From: an uncultured Bacteroidales bacterium
Lineage (GTDB): Bacteria > Bacteroidota > Bacteroidia > Bacteroidales > Paludibacteraceae
Length of the DNA: 37,743 nt
Direction: 5' to 3'
NCBI GenBank assembly: GCA_937915765.1
Contig: CALGHE010000130.1
Location: 1-37,743 of the forward strand
A program made the translations under genes and the position numbers. This document shows positions 23,442 to 32,006 of the stretch, in pieces (the first letter of the stretch is position 1; every line of letters begins with the position of its first letter). Under the pieces are notes generated by a model. The model was not told where the DNA came from and made no database searches. It was given only the letters and a program-made list of their open reading frames with translations.

Positions 23442-25874
23442 ATGAGAAACATACTTTTATTGATATTGACACTTTTTGCATCCGCTCAACTGACGGCCGG
23501 CGTAAGGGAGTACGCCAACAAATCTGTCTTGTCCGAAGGCAAATGGGTAAAAGTTAAGGTTTCGCAAACCGGCGTGCATCAGCTCACCTACAGCGACCTC
23601 AAGGCCATGGGGTTTGACGACCCTTCCAAAGTCCGGGTTTTCGGATATGGAGGCGAAATGCTCAGCGAGAACCTTTACAGCGATTACATCGACGACCTTC
23701 CGGAGGTGCCGCTTTACCAAGGGAGCGACTTTTTCCTGTTCTACGCAAAAGGCTCCATAAAGTGGAAATACTCAGCAAGCAGCAGGCCTCGTTTCACTTT
23801 TGAGGAGAATCCTTATTCTGACGACGGGTATTACTTCATCACGTCCGCAAAGTCGGCAGGCAAAAGAATTGCAGCTGAACAGGTTTACACGGACGCTAAC
23901 ACCGAGGTCTCAACGTACACAGACTATAAAATGATCAAAAAAGACGAAATCAACATAGCTCACGGAGGCCGAAATCTTTATGGAGACATGATTACCGCGA
24001 ACAACTCACGGTCTTACAGTTTCTCATTCCCTAATTTCACAGAGGGAACAACCGCCGACGTGGTTGCTACTGTGGTCTCCACGGCAGAGACAAAGTCCTC
24101 TTTCACTTTGTCTTCCGGCGGAATAAGCGACTCTAAAAACTTATCTGCCATAAGCGGATACACAAAAGGTGTTGGAAGTGTGCTTTCTGTCAACATTGAC
24201 GCTTCGAGCCGCATAAACGCATCGCTTAAATACAGCTCGTCATTAGCCACCGCAAAAGGGTACGTTGACCACATTGTCGCAAATATGACGTGCGACATAA
24301 AAATGTTTGGCAGCTCGCTCTCCTTCCGCAACACAGAATGTGTCGGCTATACGAACATGACAAAGTTCACTGTTAAAAGCTCCGGACAGAACACAATAGT
24401 GTGGAATGTGACAAACGCGCTTGATGTAAGGCAGATGCAAACGACTCTGTCTGGCGACGAACTATCTTTTGTTGCCCCTACAGAAACGTTACAGGAGTTT
24501 GTGGCGATAAATCCGTCAGGAACGTTTCCAAAGCCTGATTTCGTGTCTGACGTGAAGAATCAGAACCTCCACGGTTTTGACGGCGCGGACCTTGTCATCG
24601 TGACAAACAAAGCTTTCGAAAGTCAGGCCTATCAGATTGCGAGCCTGCACGAAGACTTTGACAACATGACAACATTGGTGGTAACTCCTGACGTCATCTA
24701 TAACGAATTTTCTTCCGGCACGCCCGACGCCACCGCTATAAGGGCATTTATGAAGATGCTTTTTGACAGAAGTTTAGAATCTGACGGCTCTTTCATTAAG
24801 CCCAAGTATCTTCTTCTTTTTGGCGACGGCTCCTACGATAACAAAGGGGTGCTCGCAACAAAAAATTCACCCGCAAGGAACTTCGTTCTGACATACCAAG
24901 AAACAAACTCTTTGGACGAGACTAAAGCGATTTGCATGGATGACTACTACAGCCATCTGGAGGACTGCTCCACTTATGTGTCAAATTCTGCCGTAAGCAA
25001 CATCGGGGTCGGACGACTTCCTGTATCTAACGCAACTGAGGCAGACAACATGGTGGCTAAGATAGAGAACTTTATGAAAGACACGAACAAAGGCGATTGG
25101 AAAAACAAAGTCTGCTTCGTGATAGACGACAACGAAGGGTCGCCTTCAAGCTACCACATATTCCTGAATGCGGCGGAACAATTGTCAAAGACAATCTACG
25201 ATACAGACAACAGTTACGAAATAAAAAAACTCTATTACGATGCCTACACAAGAGTGGTGGGTTCTAATGGGGCCAGATACCCGGAAATTTCAAGGCTAAT
25301 GGCCGAACAGATAGACAACGGTGTAGCGTTGCTAAACTACATCGGACACAGCAACACTACGGGCTGGTCTGCAGAACGGACAATGTCTCAAAACGAGATG
25401 TCCGGCCTGTTCAACAAAATACAAGGCGTATGGGTCTCTTCCAGCTGCGAATTTTCTCGTTTCGACGCGCCTACCGAATCTGGAGGCGAAACCTTGATTC
25501 TGAACCCTTACGGCGGAGGCATTGGCGTTGTGAGCAGCACGAGAACTGCCTATGCTAACGAAAACAACACTCTGAACAATCATTTCGTCAATGCCTTCCT
25601 CGTAAAGGAAAACAGGATTGGCGACTTTCTTAAAGAGGCCAAAAACGCCATGGGCTATGACTCCAACAAACGCTGCTTCTCGCTTCTTGGCGACCCTGCC
25701 CTGTCTCTTATGAGGCCGGACTACTCCGTCAGTGTCTCCTCCATAAAAACCAGAGGCAACATTTCTAACGAGTACAAAGAGTCTGACACGCTGAAAGCTT
25801 TATCCAGAGTTCTTATAAGCGGCTCTGTCAACGACAGTCAGAAAACATTGCCAGCGACTTTTCCGGAAGCATGA
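23442..25874 (+). CDS. porU: Type IX secretion sortase PorU, N-terminal and catalytic part (frameshifted)
   Basis: PorU is the cell-surface C25 (gingipain-like) enzyme that removes the C-terminal signal of T9SS cargo and attaches cargo to A-LPS. This frame gives 810 residues: signal peptide MRNILLLILTLFASAQLTAG, the N-terminal WVKVKVSQTGVHQLTYSDL region typical of PorU, and a C25 domain with catalytic H636 (YIGHSN) and C669 (SSSCEFS). PorU is normally around 1,100-1,200 residues. The frame ends early in VNDSQKTLPATFPEA. The expected continuation is in another frame that overlaps at ATGA (25871-25874). One extra A in the run at 25842-25845 would restore a single 1,126-residue protein. This could be a true mutation, an assembly error, or a tolerated split. 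porV follows. Confidence 0.9.
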   Translation: MRNILLLILTLFASAQLTAGVREYANKSVLSEGKWVKVKVSQTGVHQLTYSDLKAMGFDDPSKVRVFGYGGEMLSENLYSDYIDDLPEVPLYQGSDFFLFYAKGSIKWKYSASSRPRFTFEENPYSDDGYYFITSAKSAGKRIAAEQVYTDANTEVSTYTDYKMIKKDEINIAHGGRNLYGDMITANNSRSYSFSFPNFTEGTTADVVATVVSTAETKSSFTLSSGGISDSKNLSAISGYTKGVGSVLSVNIDASSRINASLKYSSSLATAKGYVDHIVANMTCDIKMFGSSLSFRNTECVGYTNMTKFTVKSSGQNTIVWNVTNALDVRQMQTTLSGDELSFVAPTETLQEFVAINPSGTFPKPDFVSDVKNQNLHGFDGADLVIVTNKAFESQAYQIASLHEDFDNMTTLVVTPDVIYNEFSSGTPDATAIRAFMKMLFDRSLESDGSFIKPKYLLLFGDGSYDNKGVLATKNSPARNFVLTYQETNSLDETKAICMDDYYSHLEDCSTYVSNSAVSNIGVGRLPVSNATEADNMVAKIENFMKDTNKGDWKNKVCFVIDDNEGSPSSYHIFLNAAEQLSKTIYDTDNSYEIKKLYYDAYTRVVGSNGARYPEISRLMAEQIDNGVALLNYIGHSNTTGWSAERTMSQNEMSGLFNKIQGVWVSSSCEFSRFDAPTESGGETLILNPYGGGIGVVSSTRTAYANENNTLNNHFVNAFLVKENRIGDFLKEAKNAMGYDSNKRCFSLLGDPALSLMRPDYSVSVSSIKTRGNISNEYKESDTLKALSRVLISGSVNDSQKTLPATFPEA

Positions 25875-26821
25875 ATGTTGTGATATACGACAAAAAGCAG
25901 GTCTTGTCAACTAAGGGCAACCTAGATTTGTCCAGCGACAAATATGTCACAACATACACAGACTACCCTAACAAATTGTTCTCAGGCGTTGTTGAGATTA
26001 TTGACGGCAAATTCAGCTTTGACTTCATCGTGCCTAAAGACATAAACTATCAATACGGCGCCGGACGCATGGTATTCTACGCGATAGACAATGTTAACGG
26101 CTACGAAGCAAAGGGCTTCTCGGAAGATTTCGTGATTGGAGGCAGCAACGACAACGCCAACTGGGAGAATGAAGGTCCGAACGTGAATGTGTTTGTCAAC
26201 TCTGACTTCTTTAAAGATGGCAGCAAAGTGAACGAATCGCCTCTCTTCTTTGCGGAGATTAGCGACGAGAACGGCATCAACTCTTCCGGCTGCGGCATCG
26301 GTCACGACATTACGCTGACAACCCAAGACGGCAACACTATCGTGCTTAATTCCGATTTCGTTTACGACATGGGAAGCTGCACATCCGGCAGCGTGTCTTA
26401 CAAATTCAAAGACCTCGCCGAAGGAAAGTACACTCTGACATTCAAAGTTTGGGATTTGCTGAACAACTCAACTACCAAGACTCTGAACTTCACTGTCGTC
26501 AAAGGGCTGCCTATCAACATAGGCGAAATTTCAGCGTCTCCGAACCCGGCCAAGGAGTCTGTAAAATTCACCATCAAATATGACCGCCCGGACGAACTGA
26601 CGTTCTACAAAGTCAGAATATACGATCTGAACGGACGTATGCTGAAAGAACTGGAAGGAAAAGACAAGGTCGAAAACGCATCGATGACTCTTGACTGGGA
26701 TTTGACAGACAGCAACGGAAGACGCGTTGACGCCGGCGTTTATGTTTATCGCATGATGATGAAAACTGAGTCGAGCGATTTTTCTGGCAAATCCGAAAAA
26801 ATTATGGTGCTGCCACAATAA
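25871..26821 (+). CDS. porU: PorU C-terminal part (separated by frameshift)
   Basis: Residues here continue the PorU family pattern directly: upstream in the same frame the DNA encodes ENIASDFSGS just before this ATG, then MNVVIYDKKQ, so the family sequence crosses frames near 25842. The 316 residues hold an Ig-like beta domain and the C-terminal domain (GEISASPNPAKESVKFTI onward, with YDLNGRML and GVYVYRMM), which PorU itself carries. The ATG overlaps the stop of the first part as ATGA, so reinitiation could make it as a separate polypeptide. On its own it has no signal peptide, so a separate product would not be exported. It is best read as part of one broken gene. Confidence 0.85.
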   Translation: MNVVIYDKKQVLSTKGNLDLSSDKYVTTYTDYPNKLFSGVVEIIDGKFSFDFIVPKDINYQYGAGRMVFYAIDNVNGYEAKGFSEDFVIGGSNDNANWENEGPNVNVFVNSDFFKDGSKVNESPLFFAEISDENGINSSGCGIGHDITLTTQDGNTIVLNSDFVYDMGSCTSGSVSYKFKDLAEGKYTLTFKVWDLLNNSTTKTLNFTVVKGLPINIGEISASPNPAKESVKFTIKYDRPDELTFYKVRIYDLNGRMLKELEGKDKVENASMTLDWDLTDSNGRRVDAGVYVYRMMMKTESSDFSGKSEKIMVLPQ

Positions 26822-26840
26822 ATATGTAACAATAAAGTTA

Positions 26841-26848
26841 TATATTTG
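26841..26848 (+). promoter_or_regulatory. Putative -7 box (TATATTTG) upstream of porV
   Basis: Full TAnnTTTG match 50 bases before porV, inside the 77-base gap after porU. No good -33 element, so porV may be read from the upstream promoter as well. Confidence 0.4.
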
Positions 26849-26898
26849 TGGCATTATAAAACATAAAAAAAAGATAACAAGCTAAGTTCATATATAAA

Positions 26899-28089
26899 AT
26901 GAAGAAAAAACTTAATGCGCTTTTGCTGTTTGCAATGTTTTTTTGCGGCAGTGCTATGGCTGGAGAGAAAGATGACATGTTCAATCCGCTTCAAACTGCG
27001 GTTCCGTCGCTATCTATTGCGCCGGATGCCCGAGGCGGAGCCTTGGGAGATGTTGGTGCGGCTACTTCCGCAGATGTCAACTCTCAGTATTGGAACCCTG
27101 CAAAGTATGCGGCAATGGACGGACGCGGAGGCGTTTCAATCTCTTATACTCCTTGGCTGCGCAAGATCGTGAACGACATAGATTTGATTTATCTTGCAGG
27201 TTACTATAAACTTGACGAGGTTTCTGCTCTCAGTGCTTCTTTCAGATATTTCTCTTACGGAGAAATCAACTTGACAGAACTCGACAACATGGGAGAACCA
27301 AGTTCCATAGGCACTGCAAAGCCTTACGAATTCGCCATTGACCTTGGCTATTCTCGTGCTTTGTCTGAACGTTGGACCGCTGCTGTCGCTTTGCGCTTTA
27401 TCTTGTCTGATATCACTAACGGCATGGACGATGAAGACGGGACTTACACTTCTGGCAAGGCTGTCGGAGCCGACGTTGCTGCGTACTATAAAGCTCCTAT
27501 CTCTTTAGGAGAAAAGCGTACGGCTAACGCCTCTTTCGGTTTCAACATCTCCAATATCGGTTCTAAGATTTCTTATGACGACGGAGAGACTTCTCAGTTC
27601 ATCCCTACTAACTTAAGAGTCGGTGGTGCTTTTGAATATCCTTTCGACGAATACAACTCTGTGACTGTCGCTTTGGACTTGAACAAGCTGCTGATTCCGT
27701 CAACTCCGGTGAGAACAGCCGAAATGTCTGACGAAGAGTACGCTGAAGAGCTTCAGGAATACCGCGACATGTCTTCTGTCTCTGGTATCTTCAAGTCATT
27801 CGGAGACGCTCCCGGCGGATTTGAAGAAGAGATGAAGGAGATTATGTGGTCTGTGGGGCTTGAATACTCTTACAACAAGCAGTTCATGGTGCGCGGCGGT
27901 TATTTCCACGAATCTGAGTCTAAAGGTAACAGAAAGTATTTCTCTCTTGGTGCCGGATTCAAACTAAGCGTGTTTGAACTTAATGCGGCTTACTTGATTT
28001 CTACAGCTCAGTCAAACCCGCTCGACCAGACTCTAAGATTCTCGCTTGGCTTCAACCTTGAAGGCATGAAGAAGCTGGTCGAAAACTAA
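26899..28089 (+). CDS. porV: Type IX secretion outer-membrane protein PorV (LptO)
   Basis: Outer-membrane beta-barrel of the FadL-like fold that shuttles T9SS cargo from the translocon to the PorU attachment complex. It is 396 residues with a signal peptide (MKKKLNALLLFAMFFCGSAMA). The mature N-terminus has the PorV hallmark SLSIAPDARGGALGDVGAATSADVNSQYWNPAKYA in part, forming the plug region, and the C-terminus ends in alternating strands (LDQTLRFSLGFNLEGM). Its position after porU matches the Porphyromonas arrangement. A strong terminator follows after about 110 bases. Confidence 0.95.
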   Translation: MKKKLNALLLFAMFFCGSAMAGEKDDMFNPLQTAVPSLSIAPDARGGALGDVGAATSADVNSQYWNPAKYAAMDGRGGVSISYTPWLRKIVNDIDLIYLAGYYKLDEVSALSASFRYFSYGEINLTELDNMGEPSSIGTAKPYEFAIDLGYSRALSERWTAAVALRFILSDITNGMDDEDGTYTSGKAVGADVAAYYKAPISLGEKRTANASFGFNISNIGSKISYDDGETSQFIPTNLRVGGAFEYPFDEYNSVTVALDLNKLLIPSTPVRTAEMSDEEYAEELQEYRDMSSVSGIFKSFGDAPGGFEEEMKEIMWSVGLEYSYNKQFMVRGGYFHESESKGNRKYFSLGAGFKLSVFELNAAYLISTAQSNPLDQTLRFSLGFNLEGMKKLVEN

Positions 28090-28100
28090 TATGTGATTTT

Positions 28101-28194
28101 TTTAAGGCAACTTCTATAAGATAGGTCGAGATGATTTGAAGCTGAATTTATAATTTCAAAACAAAAAGTCGTAATTTATAGAAACTGTCTAAAC
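28101..28194. repeat. Inverted pair of degenerate repeat motifs after porV
   Basis: TTTAAGGCAACTTCTATAA (28101-28119) and, in the opposite sense, TTATAGAAACTGTCTAAAC (28176-28194) are imperfect inverted copies enclosing about 56 bases. The left copy contains the 12-mer TTTAAGGCAACT also found at 29751-29762 and, with one mismatch, at 22284. The right copy resembles the first bases of the tandem repeats at 14267 and 14411. The layout is like a small degenerate MITE. Confidence 0.45.
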
Positions 28195-28198
28195 ATAC

Positions 28199-28227
28199 AA
28201 GGGAATCCGAAAAGATTCCCTTTTTTT
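28199..28227 (+). terminator. Rho-independent terminator after porV, abutting ispF
   Basis: GGGAATC (28201-28207) pairs with GATTCCC (28214-28220), extended by two A-T pairs, followed by seven T residues. It ends only 14 bases before the ispF start codon. Confidence 0.88.
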
Positions 28228-28241
28228 CAATTATATTTATT

Positions 28242-28721
28242 ATGAAGATTCGAGTAGGACAAGGTTTTGACGTTCATCAGTTTGCAGAAGGCCGTGACTT
28301 ATGGCTTGGAGGCATCAAAATTCCGCACGACAGAGGGCTGCTCGGCCACTCCGACGCGGACGTGCTAATTCACGCTATTTGCGACGCGCTTCTGGGCGCG
28401 GCTAATTTAAGAGACATCGGCACGCACTTCCCTGACAACGACAACAACTTCAAAAACATAGACAGCAAAATATTGCTCAAAAAGACAAACGAGCTTCTTG
28501 CTCAGAAAGGTTTCAGAATAGGTAACATAGACTCCATCGTGTGCGCGCAGGAGCCAAAGCTGAAGCCTCACATCGACGCTATGCAAGCTTGCCTTGCCGA
28601 TGTATTGGAGATTGATGTCGAAGACATTTCTGTCAAAGCTACCACAACCGAGAAACTCGGTTTCGTCGGACGCAAGGAGGGCATTGCCGCATACGCCACA
28701 GTTCTCATTGAAAAGGTTTAA
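28242..28721 (+). CDS. ispF: 2-C-methyl-D-erythritol 2,4-cyclodiphosphate synthase
   Basis: Converts CDP-methylerythritol 2-phosphate to the cyclodiphosphate with release of CMP, in the non-mevalonate isoprenoid pathway. It is 159 residues, normal length. The metal ligands D10 and H12 (GFDVH) and H44 (SDADVLIHA) are present, and the flexible loop GTHFPDND and the CDP-binding KATTTEKLGF segment are intact. Its start lies 14 bases after a strong terminator, and no standard promoter fits in that space, so it depends on read-through or on a promoter overlapping the terminator. Confidence 0.97.
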   Translation: MKIRVGQGFDVHQFAEGRDLWLGGIKIPHDRGLLGHSDADVLIHAICDALLGAANLRDIGTHFPDNDNNFKNIDSKILLKKTNELLAQKGFRIGNIDSIVCAQEPKLKPHIDAMQACLADVLEIDVEDISVKATTTEKLGFVGRKEGIAAYATVLIEKV

Positions 28722-28816
28722 ATTACGTGCGAGTTTATCGCCCTTTAATTTGCTTTTGATAAATAATTTGTATTTCTTTGTCTTTTGTTGACTTTGTTAA
28801 TTTTTTAGACAATTAA

Positions 28817-29356
28817 ATGAACCCGATTGAGATTCTTGAAAAATATTACAATCCTAAAAGCGAGGCTTATAAAATCTTGCTGCACCACTCTCACGACGTC
28901 GCATACAAAGCTTTGATGCTTGCAAAAAACAGGCTGGATTTGAATCCTGACCTGCGTTTCATCGAAGAGGCCGCGATGTTGCACGACATAGGCATTTGCA
29001 AAACTTTCGCTCCTGACATCTTTTGTGACGGAGACAACGCGTATCTGTGCCACGGATTCCTTGGAAGCGAAATAATGATGAAGGAGGGCTACCCTCTGCA
29101 TGCAATGGTGTGCGAACGCCACACTGGCACCGGGCTGTCTCTTGAATACATCATAGAGAACGACTTGCCGCTGCCACGCAGAAATATGCTTCCTATATCT
29201 ATAGAAGAGCAAATTGTATGTTTCGCGGACAATTTCTTCTCCAAAACCCACTTAGGCGAAGAGAGAAGCATAAAAAAGGCCAGACTGAAACTGGAAAAGT
29301 ACGGCTACGAAACCGTGCAGAGATTCGACAAATGGTGCAAAATGTTTATAGATTAA
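28817..29356 (+). CDS. HD-domain phosphohydrolase, uncharacterised
   Basis: A 179-residue HD-superfamily protein, likely a metal-dependent phosphohydrolase acting on a nucleotide or similar substrate in the cytoplasm. The HD pair is H56-D57 (AMLHDIG), with H79 (CHGFLG) and H102 (RHTG) as further metal ligands and a distal Asp in FADNFF. The family is close to the small HDIG proteins found in archaea and Bacteroidetes, whose substrate is unknown. The downstream gene starts 9 bases after its stop, indicating an operon. Confidence 0.88.
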   Translation: MNPIEILEKYYNPKSEAYKILLHHSHDVAYKALMLAKNRLDLNPDLRFIEEAAMLHDIGICKTFAPDIFCDGDNAYLCHGFLGSEIMMKEGYPLHAMVCERHTGTGLSLEYIIENDLPLPRRNMLPISIEEQIVCFADNFFSKTHLGEERSIKKARLKLEKYGYETVQRFDKWCKMFID

Positions 29357-29365
29357 ACTTACGTT

Positions 29366-29713
29366 ATGAGCAGAATAAAATCAGAAAATTACTTTCATGC
29401 AGAACCTGAAAAGTTAAACTGCGCCCAGTCTATTCTAAAGGGATTTCAGAAAGAGTTCGGCATAGACGACTCCACGATAGTTCAATTCAGGGCTTGGGGC
29501 GGCGGACGTGTCGAAGGCGGAACTTGCGGTGCCCTGTTTGCGGCAAATTACCTCTTAGAAAAGCGTGGGCTGCCTAAGATCAACGCTGAATTTACACAGC
29601 GCGCGGGAGCAGAACGCTGCATCGACATAAAGAAAGAGAATAAAACGCCATGCGTTACTTGCGTGAAAATCGCAGACGAAATCATCGAACGCATCATTTC
29701 AGAAAGCAAATAA
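29366..29713 (+). CDS. C_GCAxxG_C_C family protein
   Basis: A 115-residue protein with the spaced cysteine pattern that names its family: C19 (NCAQS), C54 in the Gly-rich GGTCGAL, C85, then C96 and C99 (PCVTCV). The residues suggest a redox or metal/FeS role, and some relatives sit near oxidoreductases, but no function is established. It is co-transcribed with the HD protein upstream. A bidirectional terminator follows. Confidence 0.88.
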   Translation: MSRIKSENYFHAEPEKLNCAQSILKGFQKEFGIDDSTIVQFRAWGGGRVEGGTCGALFAANYLLEKRGLPKINAEFTQRAGAERCIDIKKENKTPCVTCVKIADEIIERIISESK

Positions 29714-29729
29714 CATTTCTGCATAAGAA

Positions 29730-29786
29730 AAGTCGGAACTGAAAGCGCTTTTTAAGGCAACTCTTCTGTTCCGACTTCATTTTTTT
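29730..29786. terminator. Bidirectional terminator with a large loop
   Basis: AAGTCGGAAC (29730-29739) pairs perfectly with GTTCCGACTT (29768-29777), with T tracts on both strands. The 28-nt loop contains the motif TTTAAGGCAACT (29751-29762) found in other intergenic regions. It serves the convergent C_GCAxxG_C_C and symporter genes. Confidence 0.8.
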
Positions 29787-29797
29787 ATCCTTTAGAA

Positions 29798-31384
29798 TTA
29801 ATCTTCCACGTCACTCTTTTTCGCCGTCATTTTACTCACCACAAATATAGTAAGACAAGACAACGGGAACGCAAACATAATCGGATCCACGAATCTCAGC
29901 ATGCTATCTGTCACCAACGTGTCCGTTCCGAACAAAGAACGGCAGAGACCCAAAACCGCAGACTCTTTGACATGAATAAACAGCACCAGCAAAATAGTGA
30001 CTATCAAGCCAACCCACATACTTGCATAAGCACCCTGCTTCGTAGCGCCCTTCCAATACAAAGCGCAGAAATAAGACGGCAGGAATGCAGACGCGCATAT
30101 ACCCATAAACAACGATGTCGAAATAGCTATAATCGGCGAATCGCTCGACTCTCCTATCACAAAACATATAACAAAGCTTATCAAGATAGATATAAGCACC
30201 GCGACACGTATCATCAAAGTTGTCTTCGACATCTTTTTCTCGTCTTGCTTTATCACCACACCGTAAATATCCGCGCCTGCAGCAGCTGCCATTGTATGGA
30301 ACTGAGCCGAAAGCGTTGACAAGCTTGCGCTCAATATGCAAAGCATAAAAATAACTACAAACCACTTAGGCATCACCTGCCCTATAAAGAACGGGATAAT
30401 CTTGTCTGAAGCCTCAACCATATCAAGGGAAATCTTGCCTTCTGTCTGCCAAAAATACAAGTTAGACAAAGCTCCCACATGATAAATAACGCCCACAGTC
30501 ACCACCAAGAACACACATCCAATGACAACGCCCTGATTAAGTTTCTTTGTGCTGTTGACAGTCATGAAACGCACCACCAGCTGAGGCTGAGCCAGGCAGC
30601 CTATGCCCACCCCCATAATGAGAGAAGTCACCAAAGTGTACCACTGCTGCGACCCGAACCGCGGCATCGCAGTCCAGCCCTGATGCCCTATAGCAGCCAG
30701 TTTCTCCGGCACCTTGTCGGCCATCCCCTCCAAAGCCCTGTTAGCCTCAGAGAATCCCATGCCAAGCGAGCTGTAAACACCCACAACAAGTATGGCCATG
30801 CACACGAACATGATCACAGCCTGCAGCGCGTCAGTGTACATAACGCCCTTCATTCCGCCCGCAATCACGTAAGACGCCACAAAGACCGTAAACACAAGCA
30901 GAGCAAGCTCGAAATTTATGCCGAACACCTCCTGCATACAGAACACTCCGCCCCTCAGTACAGCGGCTGCATAAAGCGGCATAAACAAAAATATAACCGC
31001 CGCCACAAACACCTGTATTTTGCTAGAGCCGTAATAAGCCCCCAGGAACTGCGCAAAAGAGGCCGCATGAAGCTTTGCTCCTATCCTGCGGGTCGGACGG
31101 CCAAACACAATAAAGGCAATCACCACACCGACGAACATATTAAGGAACATCAGCCACTGAATACCCATGCCAAAAGCCGCCGCAACACCGCCAAAGCCAA
31201 CAATGGCCGATGCCGAGATGAACGTAGCCCCGTACGAAAGAGACATCACAATAGGGTTCATGTCTCCGCCTCCAATCAAGAAATCCTTTGAACTTTTGGT
31301 CTTTTTATATCCCAAATAACCCAAAAATGCGATGGCCAGAAAATAGACCATCACAATTAAATACATAAAGAAATTGCCTTCCAT
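29798..31384 (-). CDS. Sodium:solute symporter family transporter
   Basis: Inner-membrane transporter of the SSS family (528 residues), predicted to have about 13 membrane segments and to import a solute with sodium. Conserved features include an N-terminal YLIVMVYFLAIAFLGYLGYKKTKSSKDFLIGG segment (in part) and the signature region GGMKGVMYTDALQAVIMF. The solute cannot be fixed from sequence. It is the last gene of a four-gene unit after a PaaK ligase, an ACT-domain protein and a 40-residue membrane protein, so uptake of an aryl acid or other carboxylate is a reasonable guess. A second in-frame Met at residue 7 is an alternative start. Confidence 0.9.
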   Translation of the reverse strand: MEGNFFMYLIVMVYFLAIAFLGYLGYKKTKSSKDFLIGGGDMNPIVMSLSYGATFISASAIVGFGGVAAAFGMGIQWLMFLNMFVGVVIAFIVFGRPTRRIGAKLHAASFAQFLGAYYGSSKIQVFVAAVIFLFMPLYAAAVLRGGVFCMQEVFGINFELALLVFTVFVASYVIAGGMKGVMYTDALQAVIMFVCMAILVVGVYSSLGMGFSEANRALEGMADKVPEKLAAIGHQGWTAMPRFGSQQWYTLVTSLIMGVGIGCLAQPQLVVRFMTVNSTKKLNQGVVIGCVFLVVTVGVIYHVGALSNLYFWQTEGKISLDMVEASDKIIPFFIGQVMPKWFVVIFMLCILSASLSTLSAQFHTMAAAAGADIYGVVIKQDEKKMSKTTLMIRVAVLISILISFVICFVIGESSDSPIIAISTSLFMGICASAFLPSYFCALYWKGATKQGAYASMWVGLIVTILLVLFIHVKESAVLGLCRSLFGTDTLVTDSMLRFVDPIMFAFPLSCLTIFVVSKMTAKKSDVED

Positions 31385-31434
31385 TTTTCACTTCTTGTAA
31401 TAACCTGCAAGCCGAAAATCTTGCAAAAACAATC

Positions 31435-31557
31435 TTACTTTTCGTCTCTCTCGTCGTCTTTATTCCAATACTTTACGCCAAACCACACAGACCAGGCCAC
31501 ACAGATTAAAGACAAAAGATAAACACCCCAAATTAACGGGTCCGAAATCCCAAACAT
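31435..31557 (-). CDS. Small membrane protein preceding the symporter (symporter small accessory protein type)
   Basis: A 40-residue open frame, MFGISDPLIWGVYLLSLICV followed by AWSVWFGVKYWNKDDERDEK. It has one membrane helix (about residues 8-29) and a charged C-terminal tail. It lies 11 bases after the ACT gene and 50 bases before the symporter, on the same strand. Its form, D-P-x-I-W near the start, one helix, then K-x-W-N-K, matches the tiny proteins encoded directly upstream of SSS symporters in Bacteroidetes, presumed to help their assembly or activity. That role is inferred from position. Confidence 0.75.
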   Translation of the reverse strand: MFGISDPLIWGVYLLSLICVAWSVWFGVKYWNKDDERDEK

Positions 31558-31568
31558 ACACTTATACT

Positions 31569-31994
31569 TTACAAATTAATCAACTGGCTTTCCAAAACAA
31601 AATTCAGATTGTTCTTGCGAATAACATCATAGGCCGCGTTCAGATTGCTTGTGCGCAGCACCAGAATAGCCTTTTTGTCTATCGAAAAGCAATACATATA
31701 CTCTATACTTATTCCGGCTTTCGTGAAAAGCTCAACCGTCTCCGAAAACTTGCTGATGCAAGAGTCTATTGAAATTGCGATAACCTCATTGACATTTGCC
31801 GACACGTTATGGCTCTTCAGTATCTGGAAAGCCTTCTGCTGGTCTGTCGTTATAAGCCTCAGGATGCCATAATCCGACGTGTCCGCCACTGTGGCTGCCA
31901 CAACCCTAATTTTTGCCTCGCTCAAGAACGACAAAACCTCGTTCAGCCGTCCAAACTTATTTTCAAGAAATACCGATATCTGATTGATTGTCAT
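31569..31994 (-). CDS. Tandem ACT-domain protein
   Basis: A 141-residue protein made of two ACT domains (about 1-68 and 70-141), the small ligand-binding folds that usually sense amino acids. The N-terminal ISVFLENKFGRLNEVLSFL is the typical strand-helix start, where the loop binds ligand. Standalone double-ACT proteins next to phenylacetate-CoA ligase genes are a recurrent arrangement in anaerobes, which suggests control of the ligase by an aromatic amino acid or acid; this is inferred from context. Its start is 12 bases after the paaK stop. Confidence 0.9.
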   Translation of the reverse strand: MTINQISVFLENKFGRLNEVLSFLSEAKIRVVAATVADTSDYGILRLITTDQQKAFQILKSHNVSANVNEVIAISIDSCISKFSETVELFTKAGISIEYMYCFSIDKKAILVLRTSNLNAAYDVIRKNNLNFVLESQLINL

Positions 31995-32006
31995 AATTTT
32001 AATCCT

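Noticed and set aside
25836..25850. Programmed -1 ribosomal frameshift in porU
   Set aside because: The site has codons CAG AAA ACA, and slipping by one base pairs poorly; no classic X-XXY-YYZ heptamer is present at the crossing point. A deletion or assembly error is simpler.
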